From Gracilaria domingensis (Eukaryota > Rhodophyta > Florideophyceae > Gracilariales > Gracilariaceae): 64,000 nt of DNA. The stretch lies in the NCBI GenBank assembly GCA_022539475.1, contig VCMS01000097.1, positions 1 to 64,000 of the forward strand, read 5' to 3'. Position numbers and translations under genes: made by a program. Below the pieces are notes generated by a model. The model ran no database searches, was not told where the DNA came from, and saw only the letters and a program-made list of their open reading frames with translations. Numbering within the stretch: the stretch's first letter is position 1; each line of letters opens with the position of its first letter. Shown one piece after another: positions 22,299-35,916 of the stretch.

Positions 22299-23087
22299 TG
22301 ATGGAGGTTATAGCTGGAAAGGGAAGGTTGAGAGAAAGGATGGGGGGAATGAAGGGAAGTTCGCCAGCTCTGGCTCGGAATTTACTTGGAGGCGCTCGAG
22401 TCACCGCTTATATAGAATTACTTTGCGCAACCATCGCACAACTCCAACTCCAAGCAATACCTAAACCACTAGCTAGAGACACTCAATACTACCAATCATC
22501 TTCTAACATAACATGGTAACACTGCCACACTATCATGACAGCTTACAACAACAAAGCACAACAGTGCACAACAGTGCACAACCGTGCACATCAAGTTACG
22601 TGCCTACACATAACCATGACCATGCACAGATTCACATAGTGCCAACACACTGTAATCCGTACACGCCACCATAACAGTTACGTACAAGCTCACCAACTAA
22701 CACGTCACCACAAACTCACTCCAAGTCCTACGTCACCAACAATACCACAGTGTAAACCTCTTGACAGCGCATCTACTCTTCACCATAGTGCCAAAGTCAC
22801 ATGAAGCTGTCCTACATGTCCACGTACATACGTGTGTACGCTGTGCATCATGTACAGCATGCCCAGTGTATTAGCTACACACGTGTACCCTGGAAACAAC
22901 CCATTAGCGCCACAACACTTGTACCAACCACAATGCATATGACCATTTGCAGTAGCCAATCAGAAGCCCGTTTCACGTTGAGTTTGCTCAGAGGCGCATA
23001 TGCGCTTTTCCAACGGCACCCTCCAAAACAGCCCATGCTCCCCAGCACTTTTGGTTTTCAGTGACAGCACAGGGTCAACATCCAACA
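22299..23087 (-). repeat. 3' LTR of A4
   Basis: A 789-bp family A LTR in minus orientation. It is preceded in element sense by the C/G-rich polypurine tract visible on the plus strand at about 23088-23098. Confidence 0.92.
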
Positions 23088-23107
23088 CCCCCCCTCTGTC
23101 ACTGACT

Positions 23108-26100
23108 TCAAACTTCTATGTAAATCACACCACCGGCTTCGCGGAACCTCTCGTGCTTCACTCGCGCAAGCGGCTTATTCAGCACGTCGGCAACCATGGA
23201 ATCCGTCGGGCAGTAGAACAGCACAATCGACTTGGCCTGCAGAGCTTCTCGAGTGAAGTGGAACCGAATTTCAATATGCTTGGTTCGCCTGTTCACCACT
23301 CCATTTCGAGCAAGGTCAATGCTGCCCTGGTTGTCAACATACATGGGAGTTGATTCAACCAGCAGCTTCACAGACCCGTCTGCTTCCATGCCAATCACGC
23401 TGCCAATGCCGTTCCAAAGTCGCCTAAGCCAGGTCGCCTCCTTGGTGCCAGAGCACAAGCTCACGTACTCAGCCTCTGCACTCGACAGAGCAACTACCTC
23501 CTGTTGACGAGACGACCACGACACAGCACCACCGCACATCATGAACAAGTATCCACTAGTGGACTTGCGGTTGGCAACATCGCCAGCCCAGTCAGAGTCC
23601 ACATAGCCGTGCAGTTGCAAATCGGTGCTGGAGCCATACGTCAACCCGAACGTGGTAGTGCCATTGAGGTAGCGAAGAACACGCTTGACCGCCTTCCAGT
23701 GAGTGTTTCCCGGCTTCTCAACATACTTGGCCAGCTTAGCCACAGCATATGAGATGTCTGGACGAGTTCCCACAGAGAGATACATGAGGCAGCCAATCGC
23801 CTGACGATACGGTACATGCGTGAGCACTTCCTCCTCAACAGACAAGTCCACACCGCACTCCATAGGAGTGTCAACGGGTTTCGACAGCTGCATGCCAAAT
23901 CGCTCCAGGACCTTGTTCGGGAACGCTGACTGAGTCAAGTACAGCTCTCGCTTGGTTCTGTCTCGATGGATTTCAAATCCAAGAACCATGCGAGCTTCTT
24001 TGAGGTCCTTCATGCGGAAACGACTTGACAGCTCTGCCTTCACACGTTCCACGGTTTTCATGCTCGGACTCGCAATCAGCAAGTCGTCAACACACAGAGC
24101 AATGATAACCAAGAAACCCAGTATGATCCCGGTGTAGACACACTCGTCTGCGTCATTCGGCTTGAGGTGCTTTTCACGAACAAGGAAGGCGTATATCTTG
24201 GCGTGCCACTGTCTTGGTGCTTGTCTAAGCCCATAGATTGCTTTCTTCAGTCGGCACACCAAGTCCTCCTTTCCCTGCTGTGTGAATCCCATTGGCTGCT
24301 CCATGTACACTGTCTCGTCAAGGTCACCGTTCAGAAAGGCAGTCTTCACATCCATCTGGTGCAAGTGGAAGTCTCGTACGGCAGTCACTGACAGGATCAT
24401 TCTGATGGATGTGAACTTCACCACAGGTGCATAAGTCTCTGAGAAGTCCACACCCTCGATCTGCAGGAAGCCTCTTGCAACCACACGAGCCTTGTAACGC
24501 ACTGTCGGTTCACCAGATGACGAAGCCTCATACTTCTGCACATACACCCACTTGGACGAAATCACGTTGCTGTCTGCTGGCCTTGGCACTAGATCCCATG
24601 TGTCATGCTCCATCAACGATTGATACTCACTCTTCATCGCCTTCTTCCAAGCTTCGGAATCAGGACGTGACACTGCGTCACCGTACGACGAAGGAGTATC
24701 ATCACTGGCTGTAAGGAAAGCACTGGCACCACGCCACCACGAGGATGGCGTCTTTCTCTGACGTTTGGATCTACGAAGGGGCTGCATCTCTGTCACTTCC
24801 GGCTCATCTTGTGGGACTGGTGTGGTGCGTTCATCCGTACTGGCATTCGTGGTACTCTCATGAGAAGCTGGTGCAGAAGGGTCATCTTCAGAATGATCGG
24901 CGGATGTGTCGGAGGTTGAGGCTTCAGCAGATCCCGACTTGTCAACCAAGTCGATATCCGCATAGTCCTCGTCTTCAGAGTGCTCATCACTTTCAGTTGC
25001 AGAGCACTCGTCAAACCTCACATCTCGTGACACAATCACCTTCTTCTTCTGGCTGTCCCATAACTTGTACCCGTGGGAGCCTGAAGTGTACCCAATGAAG
25101 ATGCACTCCACTGCACGCTCTTCCAGCTTCTTCAACTTGTGATCAACCACCTTGTACCAGCAACGGGTACCAAACACACGCAGATTGCTCAGATCAGGCT
25201 TCTGTCCATGCCACAGCTCAAACGGAGTCACGTCACTCGGAAGCGCTTTGCAGGTCACTCTGTTGCGCACATACACAGAAACATTCAGAGCCTCAGCCCA
25301 AAAGCTTTTTGGCACATTCTTGTGATGCAACATTGACCTGACCAAGTCCATGAGTGTGCGGTTGAACCTCTCGGCAAGCCCGTTCTGCTGTGGATTGTAA
25401 GGCACAGTTCGCTGATGCTCAATACCGTACTCCTCAAGCTTTTCGGAGAACCGATTGGACAAGTACTCACCACCATTGTCAGGCGTATGCCGCCACTTTG
25501 AGCTTAACACTTGCAGCGTGATGGTTAACACTTTCCTGCCCATCTGGTTCTCCACAAACCTGAGCCACTTGATGAACATCCAGAACACCTCATCCTTCGT
25601 CTTGAGCATGTACAAGAAGCAATAGCGGCTGTGGTCATCGATGAATGTGACAAAGTAGTGCGAGCCTCCCAAGGACTTCACGTTCACTGGACCCGATATA
25701 TCAGAGTGTACCAGGTCCAGTACGTGTTCAGCTCGTTCCCCCCCTTGCTTGGGAGTCGGAGCACGGGTTGCTTTGCCCACTACACAAGAGCCACACACAT
25801 CCAGCTTCTGAGCCACATCCACATTCAGACCTGACACAACACCGTTTCGAGCCATCTGCTTGATGCCTTCCACATTCACATGAGCCATTCGAGCATGCCA
25901 AAGAGACAAGTCTGATACAAGGGCACTGTCCGTGTTCGTGAACTGATCTGCAGCAGTGCAAAGGTAGTACAGGTCTTTGACACGGCGCCCAACGGCAACC
26001 ACTTTTGACCCCTTGTACACACATACCTTTTCTTTGTCAAACACTACCGTGCAGCCCAGATCACATATCTGCGACAGAGACAACAAGTGGTACCGTAAGT

Positions 26101-27145
26101 TGGGCACGTGTACCACCTGCTTTAGCTTGCATTTACGCTTGGACCCTTCAACTGTCAGATCGAGCTCCACACTTCCGTGACCAACAGACTGCAACTTGGA
26201 ATCATTGCCGATGCTCACACCCGACGACACCTTTGTCTCGTACGTTTGGAACATTGAGTCATCATAAGTCATGTGTGCAGTAGCTCCAGAGTCAACAATC
26301 CAGTCATTGTTAGTGGCCTTGTCGGCACCATTCGCAATGAGGCATACAAAGTCAGAATCGCTGCCGCCCGTACCTTGCTCATCGTTGAGCGCGGTATGTA
26401 CACTTGGGTGAGCAGCATCGATCTGATCCTTGTTAGCCCCATCACGTTGCTTTTTGAAACAGTTCTTCTGGATATGACCCTTTATGCCACAATAGTAACA
26501 CACAACCGACTTCAATGACTTCCTACGAAACTGGCGTCCCACGAGTGCAGCATCACTACCGGACTCCTCCTTGGCACGATCACTCATACGTTGCTCTTCT
26601 TGCAATAGACGGCTCTTCACAAACTCCATAGTGAGTTGGCGATCTCCGATCGTGGTGTCAATTGCAACAATGAGGTGCTCAAAACGATCCGGAAGTCCAC
26701 ATAGAGCAGCCATAGCAACGTCCTCTTCTTCAACGTTGACGTCCATACTCTTGAGGTCGGAGGCCAAGTGCCGAACACGATTGATGAATTGCAACATCTT
26801 CTCGTCCTCGCGCATTTTGACAGAGTAGAAAGCACGTCTAGCGTTGATTCGGTTAAGAAGAGTCTTGCGTTGGAACACATTGCAGATGGCCTTCCATGCG
26901 TCAGCAGCAGTCTCGATGTCTCGAATGTGATCCAAGTGCTCGTCGGCAAGCGTGAGTCCAATGATAGCTCTAGCCCTTTCGTCGCGGATTTGCCACTTTA
27001 CCAGTTCCTATTCATCCGTGGGTGCAGAAGTGGTGAGATGGTTCTTGAGGTCTTTCAGTGCAAGTACATACTGAATCTTCTGCTTCCAAGTATGGAAGTT
27101 ATCCTCACCCAACTTCTCGATCTTGAGCCCACTAAACGAGTCCAT
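23108..27145 (-). other. A4 gag-pol coding region
   Basis: Same architecture as A2: Gag with CCHC knuckle (YCGIKGHIQKNC), protease DSGATAHMT, integrase, reverse transcriptase (ALCVDDLLIA), and RNase H with LSSAEAEY. One open frame of about 1275 codons covers most of it. This is the best-preserved family A coding region in the window; about one break. Confidence 0.92.
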
Positions 27146-28376
27146 GATGTAAGAGGGGAACTGCAGCGAACCAGATAATGCGGTGGCAGACAGGCGGCAA
27201 TAGCAAACGACAGCGGTAAACAAAAACAGCAAACAACAACAACAAACAACAACAAACAACAATAACAACAAACAACAACAACAATAAAGATGAATAGTCG
27301 GGTGCAAAAGGAACTAAGATTCCTGGTACCCTAGGAAGTCGGACCCCTGACCCCCGGAGACTCTCCGGGTAAGAAACGACTTTTGCAGTCTACCTCCTCC
27401 TGCGTTCTAGGAGAAGGTGCGTCGCTCTCTACGAGACTTCCAGAGGATGGTTAATGACCGAAGATATGCCTTCACCAAGTAAAACCCTCTCTGGTCTCTT
27501 GCAAGAACTTGCCGACCCTGAAACTGCAGGTACTATGACAAACCGAGGTACGCTTCTAGCAAGCAAACAATGAAGTTCACAAGCGGCCTGATCCTAAAAA
27601 GGAGGTCAGCCTACGACACGTCGCCTCCCCGCACCACCGAAGCAGTACGGATCAAAAGCTCGTTTCAGTTTGCCTTCGCCACAGATGAAGAACCCAACCC
27701 AAAGTCAGGTCAGCAACAATAAAGGTGGACCACCTCCTGTCCAGTGCAGTACGTCACGGCACCCCGTCCACAAATGCCCCCGCGAAGAATACCAGGTCTT
27801 TCGACCGACACCGTTATCTGCCCCTAAGGACCGGTGGGAAACTCGCAAGACGGAACAAATGCTTTAGTTCAAGCCGCCAGACTAACGTCCCCGATTGCTC
27901 GGATCAACCGCTCGTCGCACCGAAACTCAAGTGATCACCACACCTGCCGAGCACACACGCAGTGCACGGACTTCAACAGAAACGAATGCTGAGCACAACA
28001 CACAAGTGCACAGACTTCAACAACACAAGGTCCTCAACCTCTCGGATCAGAACCCACAAAGACGACGTGGGGATCCCAACAATAATAACAGAGGGAGACC
28101 AAACGAAGCGGATAGCGATCGACAACACGGGCAACAACGAGCGCCCAAACACAATCACGATAGAAAGTCAACGTCGAACCACCACCAACAAAACGCCCTC
28201 AGGGAGGAACGAAGGACCGAAAGAAGAAAGTCAACACCGACCAACGATACGGTCAACACACCCGACGCAACGGAGAAGGGAACGAAAGGGAAAACAGCGA
28301 AGCGGATGAACGGCGGTGAGGGAGAGCGGCGAGAATCAGCGGCGAGAGGGAACGATAACGTCAGAGGTCAGCGGGG

Positions 28377-28390
28377 CTGGGCCCATACCC
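28377..28390 (-). other. A4 primer-binding site
   Basis: On the minus strand GGGTATGGGCCCAG follows the 5' LTR, differing at one base from the half initiator tRNA-Met site of A2. Confidence 0.75.
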
Positions 28391-29179
28391 TGATGGAGGT
28401 TATAGCTGGAAAGGGAAGGTTGAGAGAAAGGATGGGGGGAATGAAGGGAAGTTCGCCAGCTCTGGCTCGGAATTTACTTGGAGGCGCTCGAGTCACCGCT
28501 TATATAGAACTACTTTGCGCAACCATCGCACAACTCCAACTCCAAGCAATACCTAAACCACTAGCTAGAGACACTCAATACTACCAATCATCTTCTAACA
28601 TAACATGGTAACACTGCCACACTATCATGACAGCTTACAACAACAAAGCACAACAACGCACAACAGTGCACAACCGTGCACATCAAGTTACGTGCCTACA
28701 CATAACCATGACCATGCACAGATTCACATAGTGCCAACACACTGTAATCCGTACACGCCACCATAACACTTACGTACAAGCTCACCAACTAACACGTCAC
28801 CACAAACTCACTCCAAGTCCTACGTCACCAACAATACCACAGTGTAAACCTCTTGACAGCGCATCTACTCTTCATCATAGTGCCGAAATCACATGGAGCT
28901 GTCCTACATGTCCACGTACATACGTGTGTACGCTGTGCATCATGTACAGCATGCCCAGTGTATTAGCTACACACGTGTACCCTGGAAACAACCCATTAGC
29001 GCCACAACACTTGTACCAACCACAATGCATATGACCATTTGCAGTAGCCAATCAGAAGCCCGTTTCACGTTGAGTTTGCTCAGAGGCGCATATGCGCTTT
29101 TCCAACGGCACCCTCCGAAACAGCCCATGCTCCCCAGCACTTTTGGTTTTCAGTGACAGCACAGGGTCAACATCCAACA
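28391..29179 (-). repeat. 5' LTR of A4
   Basis: A 789-bp LTR paired with 22299-23087. The inverted TATATAAG and palindrome elements are as in the other A LTRs. Confidence 0.92.
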
Positions 29180-29184
29180 ACTTC

Positions 29185-31126
29185 ACCGATTCAGAGTCTC
29201 ACAGCACCGACGAGGACTCTAGCACATGTTTTGATGTCCATGGTGAGCTCTGTGTTGATGATATCACCAGTGCTGTCGATCCCACGCCAGAAGAATCTGA
29301 ACCTGGTGCTGAAGTCGTTGAAGTTGCACCAAGTGTCCAGTCAAGTGATAGTGACTCTGGTGGTGATGAGAGTGAAGATGATGGCTCCAGCGACTCAGAT
29401 GTGCACGATGACACCGATCAAATCACTACTGTGCAACAAGATGAGCCTGTATAGGAAGAGTCAGGCTACCCACAGCGCACTCGTCGTGCACCACGCAGAT
29501 GGTTCATGGCTGGTTCCGCAACCTTAGCTGGAGTCGAGGTCACTACAAGTGATGAACCAACACTCAAGGAAGCAATGTCCGCAACGCCTACGGAACAAAG
29601 CTTGTGGCCCGCTGCTATTGAGGAAGAGCTGGCATCTCTTCAGTCGAAGAACACCTGGAAGGTTGAACATTCTCCCGCGCAGCAACCACTTCCTAAACAC
29701 ATTGTACTGAAAGTAAAACGTAATGCCGATGGGTCTGTGGATCGTTTCAAGGCTCGAGTTGTCGCTGGTGATACTCACCAAACCTTCGGGGAGAACTACA
29801 TGGACATATATGCTCCAGTGGTTTCGTTTAGTTTGGTGCGGTTTTTTCTCTTCCTGACGCTGTGCTTGCAGATGTTTGTGGCTCAAGTCGATGTGAAGAC
29901 TGCCTTCCTCAATGGTGACCTCGAGGAAGACGTGTGGGTCATGTCACCGCGTAGCTTTCCGCGTCTTGGTTCACGGTGCTACAAGCTTCGAAAAGCAATG
30001 TATGGATTGAAGAAAGCCCATCTAGCATGGCATACCAAGTTCACACGAGATCTACAGTTCATTGGTTTCCAGGAACTACCGAGTGCCCCATGCGTCTTTC
30101 GGAGGACTAGCGAGCATAATGGATACTGCTACATCCTTGTGTACGTCGATGACTTGCTCATCTTCACGCACTCTGCCAAGGAACGATCTGGGATCTTGGA
30201 GGAGCTCAAGCGGTTGTACGAGATTAGTTGAGGACAAAGTGACCCTCTACCTCGGTGTAGCGTTGACATGGAGCAATGATGACGATGGTCGTGTCAATGG
30301 AGTGCACCTAGGTCAGACACTCTACATCGAAGGAATTCTGCAACGTTTCGGTCTGGAAAACTCTAAGCCGGCTCGTAGTCCAATGGTGGAGTCCTTCTTC
30401 TCGGGTCTCGCTGCCGAGGAAGACAAGACGCCCCAGGATGTGCAGCTGTACCAGCAGATGATCTGGTCTCTGCTGTACTTGGCACTGCGCACGCGCGTGG
30501 ACATTCTTGCTCCGGTGCTCATCCTCGCTCGTTTCCAGAGCAACCCCATGGCATACTGTCACAGGGCGTCGAAGCGAGTGTTGCGTTATCTGCAAGGAAC
30601 TCGCAGACATGGCTTGAACTACAAGGCTGGATCGCTGGACATGCAAGCGTATGTGGAATCGGACTACGCGGGTGATACCTGCGCTCGCAAGTCCATGTCT
30701 GGGTACATGATCAAGTTCGGATCTGCAGTGGTATTCTTTGGTGCCAAGAAGCAGTCGTCTGTTGCTTTGTCTACTGCTGAGGCCGAGTACTACGCGTTAA
30801 CCATGGCTGCTCAAGAGGTTGTGTGGATGAGGCGTGTACTCTCTGAGATTGGTCTGGATAGTTCCGGGGCTGTTCCTATGCACTCTGACAATCAGATAGC
30901 CATAGGCTGGAGTGTAGGTGAGCGTTGTCCATCAGGTCGTGCCAAGCATATTGATGTCAAGTTGAACTTCATTAGGGAACTGATAAAGAAGTCTGTGATT
31001 GTCGTGCTGTACGTCCCAAGTAAGCTGAACGACTCGGACATACTCACAAAGCCTCTAGGTCCTCTGCACGCCCAGGCTATTATGGAAAGAATTGGTCTTG
31101 GACAGGAACTCGAGGAGGAGTGTTGA
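29185..31126 (+). other. B2 second half of pol (fossil)
   Basis: Continuation of B2 after A4: an acidic linker, reverse transcriptase with VDVKTAFLNGDLEEDV and YVDDLLIF, then RNase H (SYAGDT-like and LSTAEAEYYALT strings). The coding frame runs through the purine-rich GAGGAGGAG into the LTR, where it stops at 31124-31126. Broken. Confidence 0.87.
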
Positions 31127-31479
31127 TGTTTGGATGGTGTCGAGTGTCTGGCAGTCCTTGAATGTGTCTACAAGTACCTGGAACACAAAGTTGCAGGGGA
31201 GCATGGGCACTTTTGGGCAACCTCGTGCGAAAAGCGCTTATGCCCTTCTCCGCAAACCCAACGTGATACTGCAATATGATTGGCTACTGCAAATGCGTGT
31301 ATGCAACGTAGTTTGGACAAGTGGAATCGGCTGTATGGGGCAGAAGTGGCAGATGCCACAAGTGGTCCACTGTGATTGGCTGGAGTCCGCTGGTGCTGGC
31401 CAGTTATGCAGTAGCTGAGAATGTGCGAATACATGTTATACTGAGCGGTTTTTGCAATATGTGCGATTCTAGGCTATTG
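31121..31479 (+). repeat. 3' LTR of B2, cut by A5
   Basis: The first 359 bp of a family B LTR, matching 18484-18850 with about 10 percent difference. It stops where the A5 LTR begins at 31480. The remainder was not found to the right of A5. Confidence 0.87.
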
Positions 31480-32257
31480 TGTTGGATGCTGATCCTGTGC
31501 TGTCACTGAAAACCAAAAGTGATGGGGAGCATGGGCTGTTTTGAAGGGTGCCGTTGGAAAAGCGCATATGCGCCTCTGCGCAAAGTGAACGTGAAACGGG
31601 CTTCTGATTGGCTACTGCAAATGGTCATATGCATTGTGGTTCGTACAAGTGTCGTGGCGCTAATGGGTTGTTTCCGGCGTACACGTGTGTAGCTAGTACA
31701 CTGGGCATACTGTAGATGGTGCACAGAGTACACAGGTATGTACGTGGACATTTAGAACAGCTTGGTGTATCTTGGGCACTATGGTGAAGAGTTGATGCGG
31801 TGTCAAGAGGATTACAGTGTGGTGTTGTTGGTGACGTAGGACTTGGAGTGAGTTTGTGGTGAAGTGTTGTTGGTGAGCTTGTACGTAACTGTTATGGTGT
31901 GGTGTAGGGATTACAGTGTGTTGGCACTATGTGAATCTGTGCATGGTGATGGTTATGTGTAGGCACGTAAGTTGTTGTGCACTGTTGTGCAGTGTTGTGC
32001 TTTGTGGTTGTAAGCTGCCATGATAGTGTGGGAGTGTTACCATGTTATGTTAGGAGATGATTGGTAGTATTGAGTGTCTCTAGCTAGTGCTTTAGATATT
32101 GCTTGGAGTTGGAGGTTTGCGATGGTTGCGCCAAGTAGTTCTATATAAGCGGTGACTCGAGCAGCTCCAAGTAAATTCTGAGCCAGAGCTGGCGAACTTC
32201 CTTTCATTTCCCCCATCCCTTCTCCCAACCTTCCGTTTCCAGCTAAAACCTCCATCA
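31480..32257 (+). repeat. 5' LTR of A5
   Basis: A 778-bp family A LTR starting TGTTGGATGCTG and ending CTCCATCA-type. It inserted into, or recombined within, the B2 3' LTR. Confidence 0.85.
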
Positions 32258-33788
32258 GGTTATGGAAAGGCCCCGTTGACCTCTGTCGTTATCGTTCGTC
32301 TATCGCCGCCCTCCCTCACCGCCGTTCACCCGCTTCGCTGTTTTCCCTTCTCTCTCCTTTCGTCGTTGCGTCGGGTGTGTTGACCGTGTTGTTGGTCGGT
32401 GTTGATCTTATCCTTTCGGTCTTGCGTTCCTCGCTGAGGGCGTTGTGGTAGTAGTGGTTCGACGTTGATTCTCTATCGTGATTGTGTTTGGGCGCTCGTT
32501 GTTGCCCGTGTTGTCGGTCGCTATCCGTTTCGTTTGTTCTCCCTCTGTCGTTATTGTTGGGATCCCCGCGTCGTGTTGCGGATTCTGATCCGAGAGGTTG
32601 AGAACCGTTTGTTGTCGAAGTCTGTGCACTGCATGTGTGCTCAGCAGTTGTTGAAGTCTGTGCACTGTGTGTGCTCAGCGTTTGGGTTTGTCATCTGAGG
32701 TCCAGCGACGAGCGGTTGATCCGAGCAATCGGGGACGTTAGTCTGGCGGCTTGAACCAAAGCGGACGTGCTGTCGAGCGGGCTCCCACCGGTCCTCCGGG
32801 GCGGATAAAGGTGTCGGTCGGAAGACCTGGTAGTACCGCGAGTGCTGAAGTGGACGGGGTGCCGTGACGCACTGTTGGACTTGGGTGGCTCACCTTTGTC
32901 GTGGTTGACCTGACTTTGTGTCGAGTTCTTGATCTGTGGTTAAAGCAAACCAAAACGAGCTTTTGATCCGTGCAACCTCGGTTGAGCGGGGAGGAGACGT
33001 ACCGAAGGCTGACCTTCTTTTCAGGATCAGGCCGCGTGTGGGCATTATTGTCTGCTCGTTAGGGGCGTACCTTGGTTTGTGATAGTAGCCGCAGTTTCGA
33101 GGTCGCGCAAGTTCTTGCAAGAGGCCAGATTGGGTTAAGTGGTGAAGAAATATCTTTGGTCATTAACCATTCTTTGGACGCCTCGTAGAGAGCAACGCGC
33201 CTTCTCCTGGAACGCAGGAGGAGGTAGACTGCAGAAGTCGTTTCCTACCCGGAGGGTCCCCGGGGGTCATGGGTCCGATCCCCTAGGGTACTGAGAATTT
33301 AGTTCCTGCCAGTGGTCCGGACTATTGAAGTTTTTGTTGTTGTTGTTGTTGTTTGCCGTTGTTGTTGTTTGCTGCTGTTGTTTGCTGCTGTTGTTTGCTG
33401 CCGTTGTTTGCTGTCGTTGTTTGCCGTCGTTGTTTGCTGTCGTTGTTTGTCGTTGCTGTCTACCTGCCACCGCCGTGTTTGATTTGCTCCGCTGTTTCCT
33501 TCTTACAACATGGATTCGTTCAGTGCGCTCAAGATCGAGAAGTTGGGTGAGGATAACTTCCACACATGGAAGCAGAAGATTCAGTACGTACTTGCACTGA
33601 AAGACCTCAAGACCCATCTCACCACTTCTGCACCCACCGATGAAGAGGAACTAGCGAAATGGCAAATACGAGACGAAAGGGCTAGAGCGATCATTGGACT
33701 CACGCTTGCCGACGAGCACTTGGATCACGTTCGGGACATTGATACTGCCGCTGACGCATGGAAGGCCATCTGCAATGTGTTCCAACGC

Positions 33789-35916
33789 AAGCACTGGCAC
33801 CCCGCCACGATGAGGATGTCGTCTTTCTCTGACCTGTGGATCTACGAAGGGGCTGCATCTCTGTCACTTCCGGCTCATCTTGTGGAACTGGTGTGGTGTT
33901 TTCATCCGTACTGGCATTCGTGGTACTCCCATGAGAAGCTGGTGCAGAAGGGTCATCTTCAGAATGATCGGCGGATGTGTCGGAGGTTGAGGCTTCAGCA
34001 GCTCCCGACTTGTCGACCAAGCCCATATCCGCGTAGTCCTCGTGTTCAGAGTGCTCGTCACTTTCAGTTCCAGAGCACTCGTCAAACCTCACATCTCGTG
34101 ACACAATCACCTTCTTCTTCTGGCTGTCCCACAACTTGTATGCGTGGGAGCCTGAAGTGTACCCAATGAAGATTGCTGATCAACCACCTTGTACAAGCAA
34201 CGGCTACCAAACACACGCAGATTGCTCAGATCAGGCTTCTGTCCATGCCACGGCTCAAACGGCGTCACGTCACTCGGAAGCGCTTTGCAGGTCACTCTGT
34301 TGCGCACATTCACAGAAACATTCAGAGCCTCAGCCCAAAAGCTTTTTGGCACATTCTTGTGATGCAACATTGACCTGACCAAGTCCATGAGTGTGCGATT
34401 GAACCTCTCGGCAAGCCCGTTCTGCTGTGGATTGTAAGGCACAGTTCGCTGATTATCAATACCGTACTGCTCCAGTTTCTCGGAGAATCGATTGGACTGG
34501 TACTCACCACCGCTCTCTGTGCGCAAAGCACGCAGCACACTTTTACGAGCGGTGATGGTAAGCACCTTCCTGCCCATCTGGTTCTCCACAAACCTCAGCC
34601 ACTTGATGAACATCCGGAATACCTCATCCTTCGTCTTGAGCATGTACAGAAAGCAGTAGCGGCTGTGGTCATCGATGAATGTGACAAAGTAGTGCGAGCC
34701 TCCCAAGGACTTCACGTTAAATGGACCCGAAATATCAGAGTCTACCAGGTCCAGTACGTGTTCAGCTCGTTCCCCCCCTCGCTTGGGAGTCGGAGCACGG
34801 GTTGCTTTGCCCACTACACAAGAGCCGCACACATCCAGCTTCTGAGCCACATCCACATTCAGACCTGACACAACACCATTTCGAGCCATCTGCTTGATGC
34901 CTTCCACATTCACATGAGCCATTCGAGCATGCCAAAGAGACAAGTCTGACACCAGCGCACTGTCCGTGTCCGTGAACTGATCTGCAGCAGTGCAAAGGTA
35001 GTACAGGTCTTTGACGCGGCGCCCGACGGCAACCACTTTTGACCCCTTGTACACACATACCTTTTCTTTTTCAAACACTACCGTGCATACCAGATCACAT
35101 ATCTGTGACACAGACAACAAGTGGTACCGTAAGTTGGGCACGTGTACCACCTGCTTCAGGTTGCACTTACGCTTGGACCCTTCAACTGTCAGATCGAGCT
35201 CCACACTTCCATGACCAACAGACTGCAACTTGGAATCATTGCCGATACTCACACCCGACGACACCTTTGTCTCGTACGTTTGGAACATTGAGTCATCATA
35301 AGTCATGAGCGCAGTAGCTCCAGAGGCAACAATCCAGTCACTGTTAGTGGCCTTGTCGGCACCATTTGCAATGAGGCATACAAAGTCGGAATCGGTGCCG
35401 CCCGTACCCTGCTCATCGTTGAGCGCGGTATGTACACTTGGGTGAGCAGCATCGATCTGATCCTTGCTAGCCCCATCACGTTGCTTCTTGAAACAGTTCT
35501 TCTGGATATGACCCTTTATTGCCATAATAGTAACACACAACCGACTTCAATGACTTCCTAAGAAACTGGCGTCCCACGAGTGCTGAATCACCACCAGATT
35601 CCTCCTTGGCACGATCACTCATACGTTGCTCTTCTTGTAACAGACGGCTCTTCACAAACTCCATGGTGAGTTCGCGATCTCCGATCGTGGTGTCGATTGC
35701 AACAATGAGGTGCTCAAAACGATCCGGAAGTCCACATAGAGCGGCTATGGCAATGTCCTTTTCTTCAACGTTGACGTCCATACTCTTGAGGTCGGAGGCC
35801 AAGTGCCGAACACGATTGATGAATTGCAACATCTTCTCGTTCTCGCGCATCTTGACAGAGTAGAAAGCACGTCTAGCGTTGATTCGGTTCAGAAGAGTCT
35901 CGCGTTGGAACACATT
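33789..35916 (-). other. Inverted gag-pol segment of A5 (fossil)
   Basis: Minus-strand family A sequence from mid-gag (35916) through zinc knuckle, protease and integrase to the acidic linker before reverse transcriptase (33789). Reverse transcriptase, RNase H and the 3' LTR are absent. Confidence 0.82.

Larger units (their letters stand above)
22299..29179 (-). mobile_element. Copia family A, copy A4, nearly whole, inside B2
   Basis: A 6881-bp element in minus orientation with 789-bp LTRs at both ends (28391-29179 is 5', 22299-23087 is 3') and target duplication ACTTC (22294-22298 and 29180-29184). The LTRs differ at about nine or ten sites (about 1.2 percent), so it is recent. It looks close to whole, with about one break in the coding region. 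B2 pol continues on both sides. Confidence 0.95.
18484..31479 (+). mobile_element. Copia family B, copy B2, interrupted by A4
   Basis: 5' LTR 18484-19210, primer-binding site, leader, gag-pol in two blocks around A4 (19916-22298 and 29185-31126), and the first part of the 3' LTR (31121-31479), which is cut by A5. The overlapping LTR parts differ at roughly 10 percent of sites by eye, making B2 clearly older than A2 and A4. It is broken, with about five breaks apart from the insertion. It inserted into A3 pol; the right target site is lost. Confidence 0.88.
31480..35916 (+). mobile_element. Copia family A, copy A5, rearranged
   Basis: 5' LTR 31480-32257, leader 32258-33509 (primer site degenerate) and the start of gag 33510-33788, all on the plus strand. 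These are followed directly by 33789-35916, a gag-pol segment on the opposite strand. The same 15-base gag sequence occurs in inverted orientation at both ends of that segment (33774-33788 and 35902-35916). No 3' LTR follows; unique sequence begins at about 35917. Broken, with several breaks. Confidence 0.82.
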
